Assembly: GCA_023957125.1 (NCBI GenBank)
Contig: JAMLHL010000011.1
Location: forward strand, 62,001-126,000
Length of the DNA: 64,000 bases
Reading direction: 5' to 3'
Source of the DNA: Chitinophagaceae bacterium
GTDB taxonomy: Bacteria; Bacteroidota; Bacteroidia; Chitinophagales; Chitinophagaceae
Part shown: piece by piece, positions 56,740-64,000 of the stretch
Layout: every line of letters begins with the position of its first letter
Position numbering within the stretch: position 1 is the stretch's first letter
Program-made: the position numbers and the translations under genes
Notes under the pieces: generated by a model
Told to the model about the DNA's origin: nothing
What the model saw: only the letters and a program-made list of their open reading frames with translations
Databases searched by the model: none

Positions 56740-57504
56740 TCAGCTTACCAGACGCACCGGGATATGATGCGCTGATAAAAACTGTTTCAATTCGGGAATG
56801 GCAATTTCTTTAAAATGGAAAATACTGGCGGCCAATGCAGCATCCGCCTGTGCATCGTTAAATACTTCTAAAAAGTGTCCCATTGTTCCGCCACCCCCGC
56901 TGGCAATAACGGGTACGGGTAACTGCGTTGCCAGGCTGCGGGTAATATCCAGTGCAAACCCCTGCTTCGTTCCGTCATGGTCCATGGACGTCAGCAAAAT
57001 TTCACCTGCCCCAAGATCCACCGCCTGCCTGGCCCAATCCAGGCATTGCATTCCCGTAGCCGTTCTTCCACCGTTCAAATAAACATACCAGTTGCCGTCC
57101 TCCTCTTTCCTGGCATCAATAGCCACCACCACGCACTGGCTGCCAAATTCTTTTGCCATCTCGCGGATCAGTTGTGGTCTCTTAAAAGCAGCCGTATTCA
57201 CCGAAATCTTATCGGCGCCGTTTTTCAACAATACATTCACATCCTCCACACTGCCGATACCTCCGCCTACCGTAAAGGGAATATTGATCTGGTGTGCCAC
57301 CCGGTTCACCAGTTCACTTAAGGTTTTTCTTTTTTCCACCGTTGCGGTAATATCCAGGAACACCAGTTCATCCGCCCCTTCCCGGGCATACAAAGCCGCC
57401 AACTCCACCGGATCGCCCGCATCCCGCAGATTCACAAAATTGGTTCCTTTTACCGTACGACCGTCTTTGATATCAAGACAGGGAATAATGCGTTTGGAAA
57501 GCAT
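56740..57504 (-). CDS. hisF: Imidazole glycerol phosphate synthase, cyclase subunit
   Basis: 254-residue beta-alpha barrel. Catalytic Asp11 is in [15 protein letters not shown], and the second Asp in [12 protein letters not shown]. Phosphate sites are [10 protein letters not shown] and [13 protein letters not shown]. It works with HisH to make imidazole glycerol phosphate and AICAR. Upstream lies the broken four-helix-bundle gene, which separates it from hisA, and an AT-rich repeat sits immediately before the start codon. Confidence 0.96.
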   Translation of the reverse strand: MLSKRIIPCLDIKDGRTVKGTNFVNLRDAGDPVELAALYAREGADELVFLDITATVEKRKTLSELVNRVAHQINIPFTVGGGIGSVEDVNVLLKNGADKISVNTAAFKRPQLIREMAKEFGSQCVVVAIDARKEEDGNWYVYLNGGRTATGMQCLDWARQAVDLGAGEILLTSMDHDGTKQGFALDITRSLATQLPVPVIASGGGGTMGHFLEVFNDAQADAALAASIFHFKEIAIPELKQFLSAHHIPVRLVS

Positions 57505-57509
57505 AGAAA

Positions 57510-57540
57510 ATTTGGAATTTGAAATTATAGATTTGAGATT
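57510..57540. repeat. AT-rich repeat before hisF
   Basis: TTTGGAATTTGAAATTATAG followed by ATTTGAGATT, related to strings at 2952, 58023 and 60266. It lies 5 bases from the hisF start and touches the stop codon of the four-helix-bundle pseudogene. Confidence 0.6.
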
Positions 57541-57949
57541 ATTCGATCTTTCGGCGGTTTTTAAATTTTTCTCCTTTTATCGTTGTCTGATTAAGATATG
57601 CCATAAATCCGGAAATTTCTCTTGACAGTTTCTCATAAGCCTCAATAAGCGGAATAACTTCAGATCTATCCAGATAATGATTATCCAATGCACGATACAA
57701 CTGTTACCTTATTTCCCCTGTTGATCCTTTAGCTATACTCAAAAAATTCACAAACTCCAATCTGGAAGATCGCTCAAAACCTTCCGCAATATTATCCATT
57801 ACTGAACCTGCCGATGCTTTCACCTGATCTCTAAAACGAAAATCAGTCTTAAACAAAACGCTATTTTTCACCAGATTGAAAACAATATTACACAAACCTC
57901 TCGCTTGTTGCCAGAGCGGCATATCTTCAAAACGGTGTATGGTGGCCAT
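57539..57949 (-). pseudogene. Four-helix-bundle (S23/23S rRNA intervening-sequence type) protein, broken by an in-frame stop
   Basis: The first 81 codons (MATIHRFEDMPLWQQARGLC ... STGEIR) match the start of four-helix-bundle proteins. A TAA at 57704-57706 replaces the residue before QLYRALD. The same frame then runs 54 more codons (QLYRALDNHYLDRSEVIPLI ... KNRRKIE) to TAA at 57539, giving the usual full length of about 135. One base change (for example TCA to TAA) explains it. The gene sits between hisA and hisF, where it has no known role; the family is often found at odd sites. The truncated form could still be translated. Confidence 0.85.
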
Positions 57950-58022
57950 AGGTTTACTTTGATTTGAAAAGTAAGATTTAAATAAAATTTTTCAAAAAAA
58001 TCATATTATGTATCCGCTTCCC

Positions 58023-58055
58023 AAATTTGAAATCTTAAATTTCAAATCTTAAATC
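58023..58055. repeat. AT-rich repeat supplying the hisA stop codon
   Basis: Two inverted and direct copies of AAATTTGAAATCTTAAAT-like words. On the minus strand the last HisA codons (DLRFEI and TAA) are read from this string, so the repeat has entered the end of hisA. Confidence 0.65.
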
Positions 58056-58751
58056 CCGTGCCCTTATCCTTCCCTCGTATATCGCCTTACCCACGATAGC
58101 GCCTTTGCAACCGATATCCCGAAGGGCGTGCAGGTCATCTAAGGAACTTACCCCACCGCTGGCTATTAAATGCAGATCCGGGAATTCCTCAATAATCCGC
58201 CGATAGAGGTCTGTTGCCGGGCCTTCTAATTTCCCGTCTTTACTTACATCCGTACAAAACAATTGCTTCACTCCGTTTGAGGTGTATTTTTCAATGAAAT
58301 CGTATATCCAAATATCCGTAGTTTCCAGCCAGCCGCCGATAGCGATCTTTTCGTTTTTAACATCGGCGCCGAGTAAAAATTTCTCCGCTCCAAATACAGT
58401 AAACCATCTCATTAATTCCTCCTCCTGTTTAACGGCGATACTACCAACGGTTGCCAGCGCCGCACCCGAATTGAATACGATATCAACATCTTTCTCCGTT
58501 TTAATTCCCCCGCCAAAATCAATGATCATGGAAGTTTTGCCGGCAAGCGTTTCGAGTACCTTCCAGTTCTTCACCTTGCCGGCTTTAGCACCATCAAGGT
58601 CCACCAGGTGCAGCCTTATCAGGCCCGCATCTTCAAACGCCCGGGCCACTTCCAGCGGCCGTTCATTATATACTTTTTTCTGCGCATAATCACCCTGGGT
58701 AAGCCGAACGCATTTTCCGTCAATGATATCTATCGCTGGTATAATTTCCAT
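58035..58751 (-). CDS. hisA: Phosphoribosylformimino-AICAR ribotide isomerase
   Basis: 238-residue barrel with catalytic Asp8 in IIPAIDIIDGKCVRL, a second Asp in FCTDVSKDGKLEGP, and phosphate motifs DFGGGIKTEKDV and IASGGVSSLDDL. It catalyses the Amadori rearrangement in histidine synthesis. It starts 36 bases after hisH. The final residues (RDLRFEI) come from an intergenic AT-rich repeat, so the native C-terminus has been replaced. Confidence 0.95.
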   Translation of the reverse strand: MEIIPAIDIIDGKCVRLTQGDYAQKKVYNERPLEVARAFEDAGLIRLHLVDLDGAKAGKVKNWKVLETLAGKTSMIIDFGGGIKTEKDVDIVFNSGAALATVGSIAVKQEEELMRWFTVFGAEKFLLGADVKNEKIAIGGWLETTDIWIYDFIEKYTSNGVKQLFCTDVSKDGKLEGPATDLYRRIIEEFPDLHLIASGGVSSLDDLHALRDIGCKGAIVGKAIYEGRIRARDLRFEI

Positions 58752-58787
58752 ATCCGCCGCTAAACTGTATTTTAATGGGTAAACATA

Positions 58788-59393
58788 TCAGTTACAATGT
58801 TCGAGAAAGTTTTTCAGGATCCGGTCGCCGGTTCCGGCGCTTTTTTCGGGATGGAACTGCACCCCGTAGAAATTGTCTTTATGCAGGCCGGCGCTGTATG
58901 GGAGGATATAATCGGCAGTGGCTATAGTATCCTTGCCCAGCGCCGCATAGTACCCGTGAACAAAATAGACATAGCTACGCTCGGGAACATTTTTAAAAAG
59001 CGGAGATTTTAAATCATAAATCGTATTCCACCCGATCTGCGGAATTTTCGTCCTCTGACCGGCAACGCCTGCATTCCCGAAAAAACGAACCTCTTCCTCA
59101 AAAATTCCCAGGCAGCTTACCTCGTTTTCTTCCGAATACCGGCACATCAGTTGCATCCCGAGACAGATACCCAGCACCGGCTGTTTCAATCCCACGATCA
59201 ACTGATCTAAGTTGCGTTCCTTTAAGTATCGCATAGCGCTGCTGGCCTCTCCCACCCCGGGGAAGATCACCTTGTCGGCCCTGCTGATCTGTTCCGTATC
59301 ATCGGTAACTGCCGCCGCCACCCCTATCCGTTCCAGCGCATATAACACCGATTGAATATTGCCTGCATTATATTTTATAATTGCCAGATTCAT
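58788..59393 (-). CDS. hisH: Imidazole glycerol phosphate synthase, glutamine amidotransferase subunit
   Basis: 201-residue class I glutaminase. The nucleophile Cys77 is in LGICLGMQLM. The His and Glu are in GVQFHPEKS near the C-terminus, and the oxyanion strand is FPGVGEA. It feeds ammonia to HisF. Its start codon is only 20 bases from the 5' end of a tRNA gene on the other strand. Its transcript must therefore begin inside or beyond that tRNA, or come from the trp operon. Confidence 0.95.
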   Translation of the reverse strand: MNLAIIKYNAGNIQSVLYALERIGVAAAVTDDTEQISRADKVIFPGVGEASSAMRYLKERNLDQLIVGLKQPVLGICLGMQLMCRYSEENEVSCLGIFEEEVRFFGNAGVAGQRTKIPQIGWNTIYDLKSPLFKNVPERSYVYFVHGYYAALGKDTIATADYILPYSAGLHKDNFYGVQFHPEKSAGTGDRILKNFLEHCN

Positions 59394-59413
59394 TTGTAAT
59401 TTTACATTTTTAT

Positions 59414-59486
59414 GCGGAAATAGCTCAGTTGGCAGAGCATCAGTTTCCCAAACTGAAGGCCGCGGGTTCGAATCCCGTTTTCCGCT
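59414..59486 (+). tRNA. tRNA-Gly (anticodon CCC)
   Basis: 73-base cloverleaf: acceptor GCGGAAA/TTTCCGC with discriminator T, D-stem GCTC/GAGC, anticodon stem TCAGT/ACTGA with loop TTCCCAA (anticodon CCC at 59447-59449), variable loop AGGCC, T-stem GCGGG/CCCGT with TTCGAAT. CCA is not encoded. It lies on the plus strand, wedged between trpA (ends next base) and hisH (20 bases) on the minus strand. Confidence 0.96.
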
Positions 59487-60263
59487 CTAACTTAATACCA
59501 TTTCCATAAACTTCTTTGTTGTTTTCTCTATCTCCCTGCTTTCGTTCAGGGCATGGATATAAGCGCTGCCGATAATGGCGCCGCTGGCATATTTACAAGC
59601 CGATTGAAAAGTATCCCTGTCTTTTATGCCAAATCCTACCAGTACCGGATTTTCCAGCTGCATCTGCTGTAGCCGGTGAAGATACGATTCCACCGCGGAA
59701 AAATCTTTGTCCTTCCCGGTAGTTGAGGAAGAGGAAACCGCATAAATGAACCCCGTGCTCAGGGTGTCAATTTTCCGGATCCGTTCCGCCGAAGTTTCGG
59801 GGGTAATGAGGAAAATAAAATCCAGTCCGTACCTTCTAATGATTGGAGCATACTCCGTTTCAAATTCCCGGACAGGCAGATCGGGCAGGATTAACCCATC
59901 CACTCCGCAGGCCGAAGCATCAGCGCAGAAACGTTCAAACCCATATTGCAATACCGGATTTAAATAACCCATCAGGATCACGGGCACCATAATACCGGCA
60001 TCGCTTCGCATCGGCTTCAACTGTTCGAACAGAGTACGAATGGTCATTCCATTCTGCAATGCTACCGCCCCACTCTCCTGGATAACCGGCCCGTCGGCCA
60101 ACGGATCACTATAAGGCATCCCCAATTCAATCATATCCGCGCCATTTTGCTGCAGCGACTTCATGACCGCCATCGTACTATCGAGTTGCGGATACCCTGC
60201 AGTACAATAGATGTTCAACACTGTATTTTCCTTTCTTCTAAATAGCTCCTGGATTCGACTCAC
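59487..60263 (-). CDS. trpA: Tryptophan synthase alpha subunit
   Basis: 258-residue barrel that cleaves indole-3-glycerol phosphate to indole. The catalytic Glu46 and Asp57 are in MIELGMPYSDPLADGP. It is the partner of TrpB just upstream (62 bases, containing an AT-rich repeat). The stop codon TAG abuts the antisense tRNA-Gly directly. Confidence 0.96.
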   Translation of the reverse strand: MSRIQELFRRKENTVLNIYCTAGYPQLDSTMAVMKSLQQNGADMIELGMPYSDPLADGPVIQESGAVALQNGMTIRTLFEQLKPMRSDAGIMVPVILMGYLNPVLQYGFERFCADASACGVDGLILPDLPVREFETEYAPIIRRYGLDFIFLITPETSAERIRKIDTLSTGFIYAVSSSSTTGKDKDFSAVESYLHRLQQMQLENPVLVGFGIKDRDTFQSACKYASGAIIGSAYIHALNESREIEKTTKKFMEMVLS

Positions 60264-60265
60264 GG

Positions 60266-60300
60266 TTCAAAATTTGAGATTTAAGATTTAAGATTTGATT
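60266..60300. repeat. AT-rich repeat between trpB and trpA
   Basis: Repeats of GATTTAAGATTT within the 62-base trpB-trpA spacer, starting 3 bases from the trpA start codon. Same family as at 2952, 57510 and 58023. Confidence 0.6.
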
Positions 60301-60325
60301 CCATCCTGCCGGCTCGTAGCAGAAT

Positions 60326-61561
60326 TTAATCTGGTTCTCTTTCTTCATCCACCACTTTCATAAAAGTGTCCATATCCTTATCGCCCCTGCCGCTTAAACA
60401 AACTACTACTGTATGATTTTTGGTGAGGTTTAATTGTTTGAGTCCGGCGATCGCATGCGCGCTTTCCAGCGCCGGGATGATCCCTTCCAAACGGGTTAAT
60501 TCGAAAGCGGCGTCCACCGCTTCTTTATCCGTGGCGCTTAAAAATATCGCGCGGCCGCTCTCAAACAAATGCGCATGCAGGGGGCCAATGCCGGGATAAT
60601 CCAATCCTGCCGAAATACTATGCGGTTCTACCACCTGCCCGTCTTCAGTTTGCATCACCAGGCTTTTGCTGCCATGCAAAATACCCGGCTTACCTAACTG
60701 CGTCGTAGCAGCGCTCAACCCGCTTTTCAGTCCGCACCCCGCGGCTTCCACCGCCACCAACTGCACGGCAAAATCTTCGAGGTAATGGTAAAAGGTGCCG
60801 GCGGCATTACTGCCCCCACCAACACAGGCCACCAGGTGCGAGGGCAGTTCACTTCCGGTATGCTCTTTCAATTGCCAGCGTATTTCTTCACTGATAATGC
60901 TCTGAAAACGAGCCACCATATCGGGATAAGGATGAGGACCTACCACGCTGCCTATAATATAATGCGTATCCACCGGGTTATTGATCCAGTCGCGAATAGC
61001 TTCGTTGGTAGCATCTTTCAGGGTTTTACTGCCGCTGGTTGCCGGTACCACAACGGCGCCCAGCATCTTCATACGGGCAACATTGGGCGCCTGCCGCTCA
61101 ATATCCTTTTCTCCCATATACACCACACATTGCATCCCCATCAGGGCGCAGACCGTAGCCGTAGCCACTCCATGCTGCCCGGCGCCGGTTTCAGCTATAA
61201 TACGGTGTTTGCCCAACCGCCTGGCAAGTAAGATTTGTCCTATGGTATTGTTGATCTTATGCGCTCCGGTATGATTCAGATCCTCTCTTTTCAGAAAAAT
61301 CTTTGTACCGTATTTATCGCTTAGCCTTGAAGCATAATACAAAGGCGAGGGCCGCCCCACATAATCCTTCAGCAAAGCCCTGAATTCCTGTTGGAAATCA
61401 TCCCGGTAGATCGTCCGGAGATATTTATTTTTCAATTCCTCCACATTGGGGTATAGCATCTCGGGAATATAGGCCCCGCCAAACCCGCCATAGTAACCGA
61501 AAATATCCGGCTGCTGAAAAGTGCCCTTATATTTCGCAAGGGCTATTATCCTGTTGATCAT
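60326..61561 (-). CDS. trpB: Tryptophan synthase beta subunit
   Basis: 411-residue PLP enzyme joining indole and serine. PLP Lys102 is in [18 protein letters not shown], the phosphate loop is [14 protein letters not shown], and [12 protein letters not shown] is conserved. The N-terminal about 20 residues before [14 protein letters not shown] are longer than usual and weakly conserved, so a later start is possible. It lies downstream of trpF but separated from it by a 983-base spacer with a transposase gene and hairpin elements. Confidence 0.95.
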   Translation of the reverse strand: MINRIIALAKYKGTFQQPDIFGYYGGFGGAYIPEMLYPNVEELKNKYLRTIYRDDFQQEFRALLKDYVGRPSPLYYASRLSDKYGTKIFLKREDLNHTGAHKINNTIGQILLARRLGKHRIIAETGAGQHGVATATVCALMGMQCVVYMGEKDIERQAPNVARMKMLGAVVVPATSGSKTLKDATNEAIRDWINNPVDTHYIIGSVVGPHPYPDMVARFQSIISEEIRWQLKEHTGSELPSHLVACVGGGSNAAGTFYHYLEDFAVQLVAVEAAGCGLKSGLSAATTQLGKPGILHGSKSLVMQTEDGQVVEPHSISAGLDYPGIGPLHAHLFESGRAIFLSATDKEAVDAAFELTRLEGIIPALESAHAIAGLKQLNLTKNHTVVVCLSGRGDKDMDTFMKVVDEEREPD

Positions 61562-61595
61562 TGTACATTAATTAAAATATGGGTGCATTTCAAAT

Positions 61596-61670
61596 TGTCG
61601 CAGGCGGGTGAGACGCCCACCTGTAGAACTTACTACCGGTCGGTGTCCTACCTGCCGGAATGCCACAGAT
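61596..61670. repeat. GC-rich hairpins upstream of trpB
   Basis: Imperfect hairpin CAGGCGGG...CCCACCTG (61601-61623), followed by CCGG...CCGG around TCGGTGTCCTACC. They lie 35-110 bases before the trpB start on the minus strand and are read through by trp transcription. Confidence 0.45.
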
Positions 61671-61736
61671 GGGGCTAAAACCTTGAATACACCCTTACAA
61701 TATTTTTTACTTATCAAAATTTACGCTGTTTATGCT

Positions 61737-61786
61737 GTCCGGAGTCTTCGACTCCGGACTTCCTATGTTCTTGAAAGTCTCCGACT
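61737..61786 (-). repeat. REP-like hairpin element, copy D (left of RAYT)
   Basis: Perfect stem GTCCGGAGTC-TTC-GACTCCGGAC (61737-61759), then TATGTTCTT (61764-61772; the reverse complement of the AAGAACATA core), then GTCTCCGAC at 61777-61785. It ends just before the transposase stop codon at 61790. Confidence 0.8.
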
Positions 61787-61789
61787 TTA

Positions 61790-62356
61790 TCATATCATTT
61801 CCACCTCAATTATTCCCTTTCCTCCCACGTAATTAACCGCACTTGAATACACATAATCTTCCTGCCGGATTACATAACCGGCTCTGACCGGATTATCATG
61901 GATATAATTGATCTTCACCTGAGTAAAACCGTCACTATAACACTCCTCCGGATGATTGCTATTTGTCCAAATCTGATAGTTTTCATTCCTGCTATTCCTG
62001 TCTCCATAATACTTAAACTGATGCAACATCCATAATCTCCTGCTCTCAGTGCTCCCCTGGATAACAGGCATCATCGTGTGGTGTGTATGCTTTTTAAAAT
62101 CCCGGATAATATCGCTTAACGTTATTTCCGGATTTGAAGCTCTGGCAACCAAATGCACATGATTACTCATAATAACAAAGGCATTCAATACCAATCCTTT
62201 TTCCGATTGACAATATCTAAACGAATCCACAAGGATATCCCGATATATCTTTCGTGTAAACAGATCAGTCCAGCCACATACCGTAAAAGTCATATAATAG
62301 GTAGCAAATGGATCACGGATGGCATAGCCAGCTTTGAACATAGAGGTGTTTTTCAT
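61790..62356 (-). mobile_element. REP-associated tyrosine transposase (RAYT, Y1/IS200-like)
   Basis: 188 residues of the Y1_Tnp HUH superfamily. The metal-binding HUH motif is in AFVIMSNHVHLVARA (near 60-74). The catalytic tyrosine is likely in NYIHDNPVRAGYV (about 150-162), typical of RAYT proteins. The N-terminal YAIRDPFATYYMTFTVCGW strand is also usual. RAYTs cut and join single-stranded hairpin ends and are thought to spread REP elements. REP-like hairpins with a shared core flank it on both sides. It sits between trpF and trpB, in the same orientation as the operon. Confidence 0.88.
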
Positions 62357-62395
62357 ATAATTAAGTGTTAGGTTTTGCAGATCTAAAGGTCAAAC

Positions 62396-62446
62396 AAAGT
62401 TCGAAACTTTGAAGAACATAAATTATACGAAGTCAGAGACTTCGTA
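62396..62446 (+). repeat. REP-like hairpin pair, copy B (right of RAYT)
   Basis: Stem AAAGTT-CGA-AACTTT (62396-62410), core GAAGAACATA (62411-62420), then stem TACGAAGTC-AGA-GACTTCGTA (62426-62446). It has the same hairpin-core-hairpin order as copy A at 47.5 kb. Confidence 0.8.
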
Positions 62447-62487
62447 TAGCAGGGTGAACACCAACCGGGGTGTCCAGCCGTGGGCGG

Positions 62488-62530
62488 TGTCTCCGACTCC
62501 GGACCATCTATGTTCTTCATTGTCTCCGAC
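62488..62530 (-). repeat. REP-like element, copy C (right of RAYT)
   Basis: GTCTCCGAC direct repeats (62489-62497 and 62522-62530) enclose CTCCGGACC and TATGTTCTTC (62509-62518), the inverted form of the core. It mirrors copy D on the other side of the transposase and ends 15 bases before the trpF stop codon. Confidence 0.7.
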
Positions 62531-62544
62531 CATTAATCCATATT

Positions 62545-63180
62545 TCACCCCTTCCTCCATACCTCAACAAATTGTTTCACCTTCTCCACATCTTTTATTC
62601 CGGGGCTGATTTCCACCTTACTGTTTATATCTACCGCAAAAAGATTTCGCCCCGATCTCGCAACCCAGTTCTTCAAATCTTCAACTTCTTCCACGCCAAT
62701 TCCTCCACTAATGAAAAAGGGTTTATCAATAGTTTTCGTATCCAACACTCCCCAGTCAAATTGATGTCCGCTCCCGCCATAGCCCGCCGTATCGGTATCA
62801 AACAGGAAATATTCACACACCCCGCGGTAGTTCCTGAGCCTGTCGCTGATATCATCCTCCTTTTTCACCCGGAACACCTTGATCACCGGCACCTGTTTAC
62901 CTATCCTTTCGCAAAGCATGGGCGACTCATCTCCATGCAGTTGCACCATCTGCAGTCCAAATTGTTTCACCTGCTGCATCACTTCCTCATAGCCTGCATT
63001 TACAAATACACCTGTTTTTTGAATACCCAGTTTGGCTCTCCTCAACTCTTCCCCGGGGATCCGTCCCACCACATAGCGCGACGACCCGGAATAAAAGATA
63101 AAGCCTGCAAATTCAACCCCCATTTCATCCAAGGCATATACCTGATTCAAATCTGTATTTCCACATATTTTTATCCGCAT
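62545..63180 (-). CDS. trpF: Phosphoribosylanthranilate isomerase
   Basis: 211-residue barrel. The catalytic Cys7 is in MRIKICGNTDLNQ, the Asp partner is in FLFDTDTAGYGGSGHQFDW, and the phosphate motif is FISGGIGVEEVEDL. It performs the Amadori step of tryptophan synthesis. It is 5 bases after trpC, so tightly coupled. Downstream, the RAYT insertion separates it from trpB. Confidence 0.95.
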   Translation of the reverse strand: MRIKICGNTDLNQVYALDEMGVEFAGFIFYSGSSRYVVGRIPGEELRRAKLGIQKTGVFVNAGYEEVMQQVKQFGLQMVQLHGDESPMLCERIGKQVPVIKVFRVKKEDDISDRLRNYRGVCEYFLFDTDTAGYGGSGHQFDWGVLDTKTIDKPFFISGGIGVEEVEDLKNWVARSGRNLFAVDINSKVEISPGIKDVEKVKQFVEVWRKG

Positions 63181-63185
63181 GTCGC

Positions 63186-63968
63186 TTATCTTTTCAACGC
63201 TTCTGCAAATGCTGCAAACGCTTTTGCCGGATCCATTGCTTTCATAAAATTTTCTCCGATCAGAAATCCTTTAAAATCATGCCGCTTCAATTCTTTAATA
63301 GTCTGAACATCGCTAATGCCACTTTCGGAAATTTTCACTTTACCAGGCGGTATCAGTTTGCCCAGACGTACCGAAGTTTCAATGCTCACTTCAAAGCTTT
63401 TAAGGTTACGGTTATTCACGCCAACGATATCCACGTCTTCACAGATATGATCCAATTCCTGCTCATCATGTATTTCCAGCAACACTTCCATCCCCCAGTG
63501 GTGCGCAGCGGAAGCCAGCTCTTTCACTTGTTTCGGCGCTAAATTAGCCGCAATCAATAAAATAACATCTGCCCCCATGGATTTTGCCTCCAGCACCTGG
63601 TATTCATCAATAATGAAGTCTTTTCTAAGAACAGGTATTGAATTGACCCTTGCCTTTTTCAGATCATCTGTACTGCCTCCAAAAAAAATCTCGTCTGTTA
63701 AAACCGATAATCCGGATGCCCCATATTGTGTATAAGCTGAAGTGATTACCAAAGGATCGGCATTTTCATTAATCCATCCTTTGGAAGGAGAGCGCCGTTT
63801 AAACTCGGCAATTACTCCGGTTTTATTTTCATCCAACAGAAATCGTTTCAGAGAAAGTGGCTGACGTGAAAAATACTCCGACTGTTCCAGCCCTGCAACC
63901 GGGTTTTGTCGTTTCCGTGCTGCCACTTCAACTTTCTTTTGCTCAATAATCGTATCTAAAATATTCAT
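63186..63968 (-). CDS. trpC: Indole-3-glycerol phosphate synthase
   Basis: 260-residue barrel. Catalytic Glu/Lys sites are VIAEFKRRSPSKGWI (Lys and Glu, near 53-67), LRKDFIIDEYQV (Lys near 113), and ISESGISDVQTI with VNNRNL. It closes the indole ring before TrpAB. It is the first complete trp gene in the window; trpD/E/G are presumably just beyond the right edge on the same strand. Confidence 0.96.
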   Translation of the reverse strand: MNILDTIIEQKKVEVAARKRQNPVAGLEQSEYFSRQPLSLKRFLLDENKTGVIAEFKRRSPSKGWINENADPLVITSAYTQYGASGLSVLTDEIFFGGSTDDLKKARVNSIPVLRKDFIIDEYQVLEAKSMGADVILLIAANLAPKQVKELASAAHHWGMEVLLEIHDEQELDHICEDVDIVGVNNRNLKSFEVSIETSVRLGKLIPPGKVKISESGISDVQTIKELKRHDFKGFLIGENFMKAMDPAKAFAAFAEALKR

Positions 63969-64000
63969 CTGTTCTTATCATTATTTTTTGTCTCAACAAA

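Noticed and set aside
62470..63306. Open frame of 278 codons on the plus strand
   Set aside because: Antisense to trpF and the end of trpC, which are certain.

Overview
The window is about 64 kb of a bacterial chromosome from the phylum Bacteroidota, most likely the family Chitinophagaceae. The family is inferred from protein style, not from a marker gene. Supporting signs are lipoproteins and exported enzymes with Bacteroidota-type signal peptides, DUF1080, ThuA, DUF2911 and DUF5690 families, paired sulfatases, a TonB-plug outer-membrane protein, fused hisIE, rare Shine-Dalgarno sites, and several TAnnTTTG -7 promoter boxes. It is gene-dense, with no rRNA, CRISPR array or complete prophage.

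Layout. 1-184 is the 3' end of ispE. 233-7749 is a minus-strand myo-inositol operon (iolB, iolC, mmsA/iolA, iolG and an SSS transporter) with a divergent LacI-type regulator and clustered operator-like dyads between them. 7809-9786 carries a two-CBS protein and a DUF1080 exported hydrolase. 10115-16186 is a TolC / RND / membrane-fusion efflux operon whose pump has an EF-hand-like loop. 16364-19847 is a pair of sulfatases. 19990-25080 is a six-gene operon of mostly exported small-molecule enzymes: cupin, two alpha/beta hydrolases, double carboxymuconolactone decarboxylase, NTF2-like protein and aldo/keto reductase. It faces an AraC regulator, and a BRO-N/DinD gene bracketed by 38-bp direct repeats lies between them. 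27414-34193 holds a small membrane protein, a TPR protein, a phosphoesterase, uvrC, a phosphosulfolactate synthase and aroE. 34316-43579 holds a large ThuA/sugar-dehydrogenase/cytochrome c lipoprotein, a beta-barrel protein, a GlcD-type oxidase, ornithine aminotransferase and a TonB-plug protein. 43719-47516 is a second inositol operon (iolJ, iolD, iolE), followed by a Tat-exported Gfo/Idh/MocA oxidoreductase. 49110-54527 (minus) is an aldonate dehydratase plus SDR, a 93-bp tandem repeat, phnW and a DUF5690 transporter. pdxJ and a DUF2911 protein follow. 55988-63968 (minus) is a merged trp-his block: trpC, trpF, a RAYT transposase, trpB, trpA, an antisense tRNA-Gly, hisH, hisA, a broken four-helix-bundle gene, hisF and hisIE.

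How the genes work together. The two iol blocks, about 37 kb apart, together encode uptake and the whole route from myo-inositol to acetyl-CoA: SSS carrier, IolG, IolE, IolD, IolB, IolC, IolJ and IolA. The trp-his block supplies the last steps of tryptophan synthesis and the middle of histidine synthesis.

Non-genic structure is rich. Three repeat families recur: (i) hairpin pairs around a GAAGAACATA core, flanking the RAYT gene and also found at 47.5 kb; (ii) GC-rich dyads with the 15-mer GCGGTCGGTACCCGA; (iii) AT-rich GATTTGAAATTT-type strings that run into gene ends. The most novel candidates are the exported-enzyme operon at 20-25 kb, the 38-bp-bracketed DinD-like insertion, the RAYT/REP system inside the trp operon, and the EF-hand RND pump.
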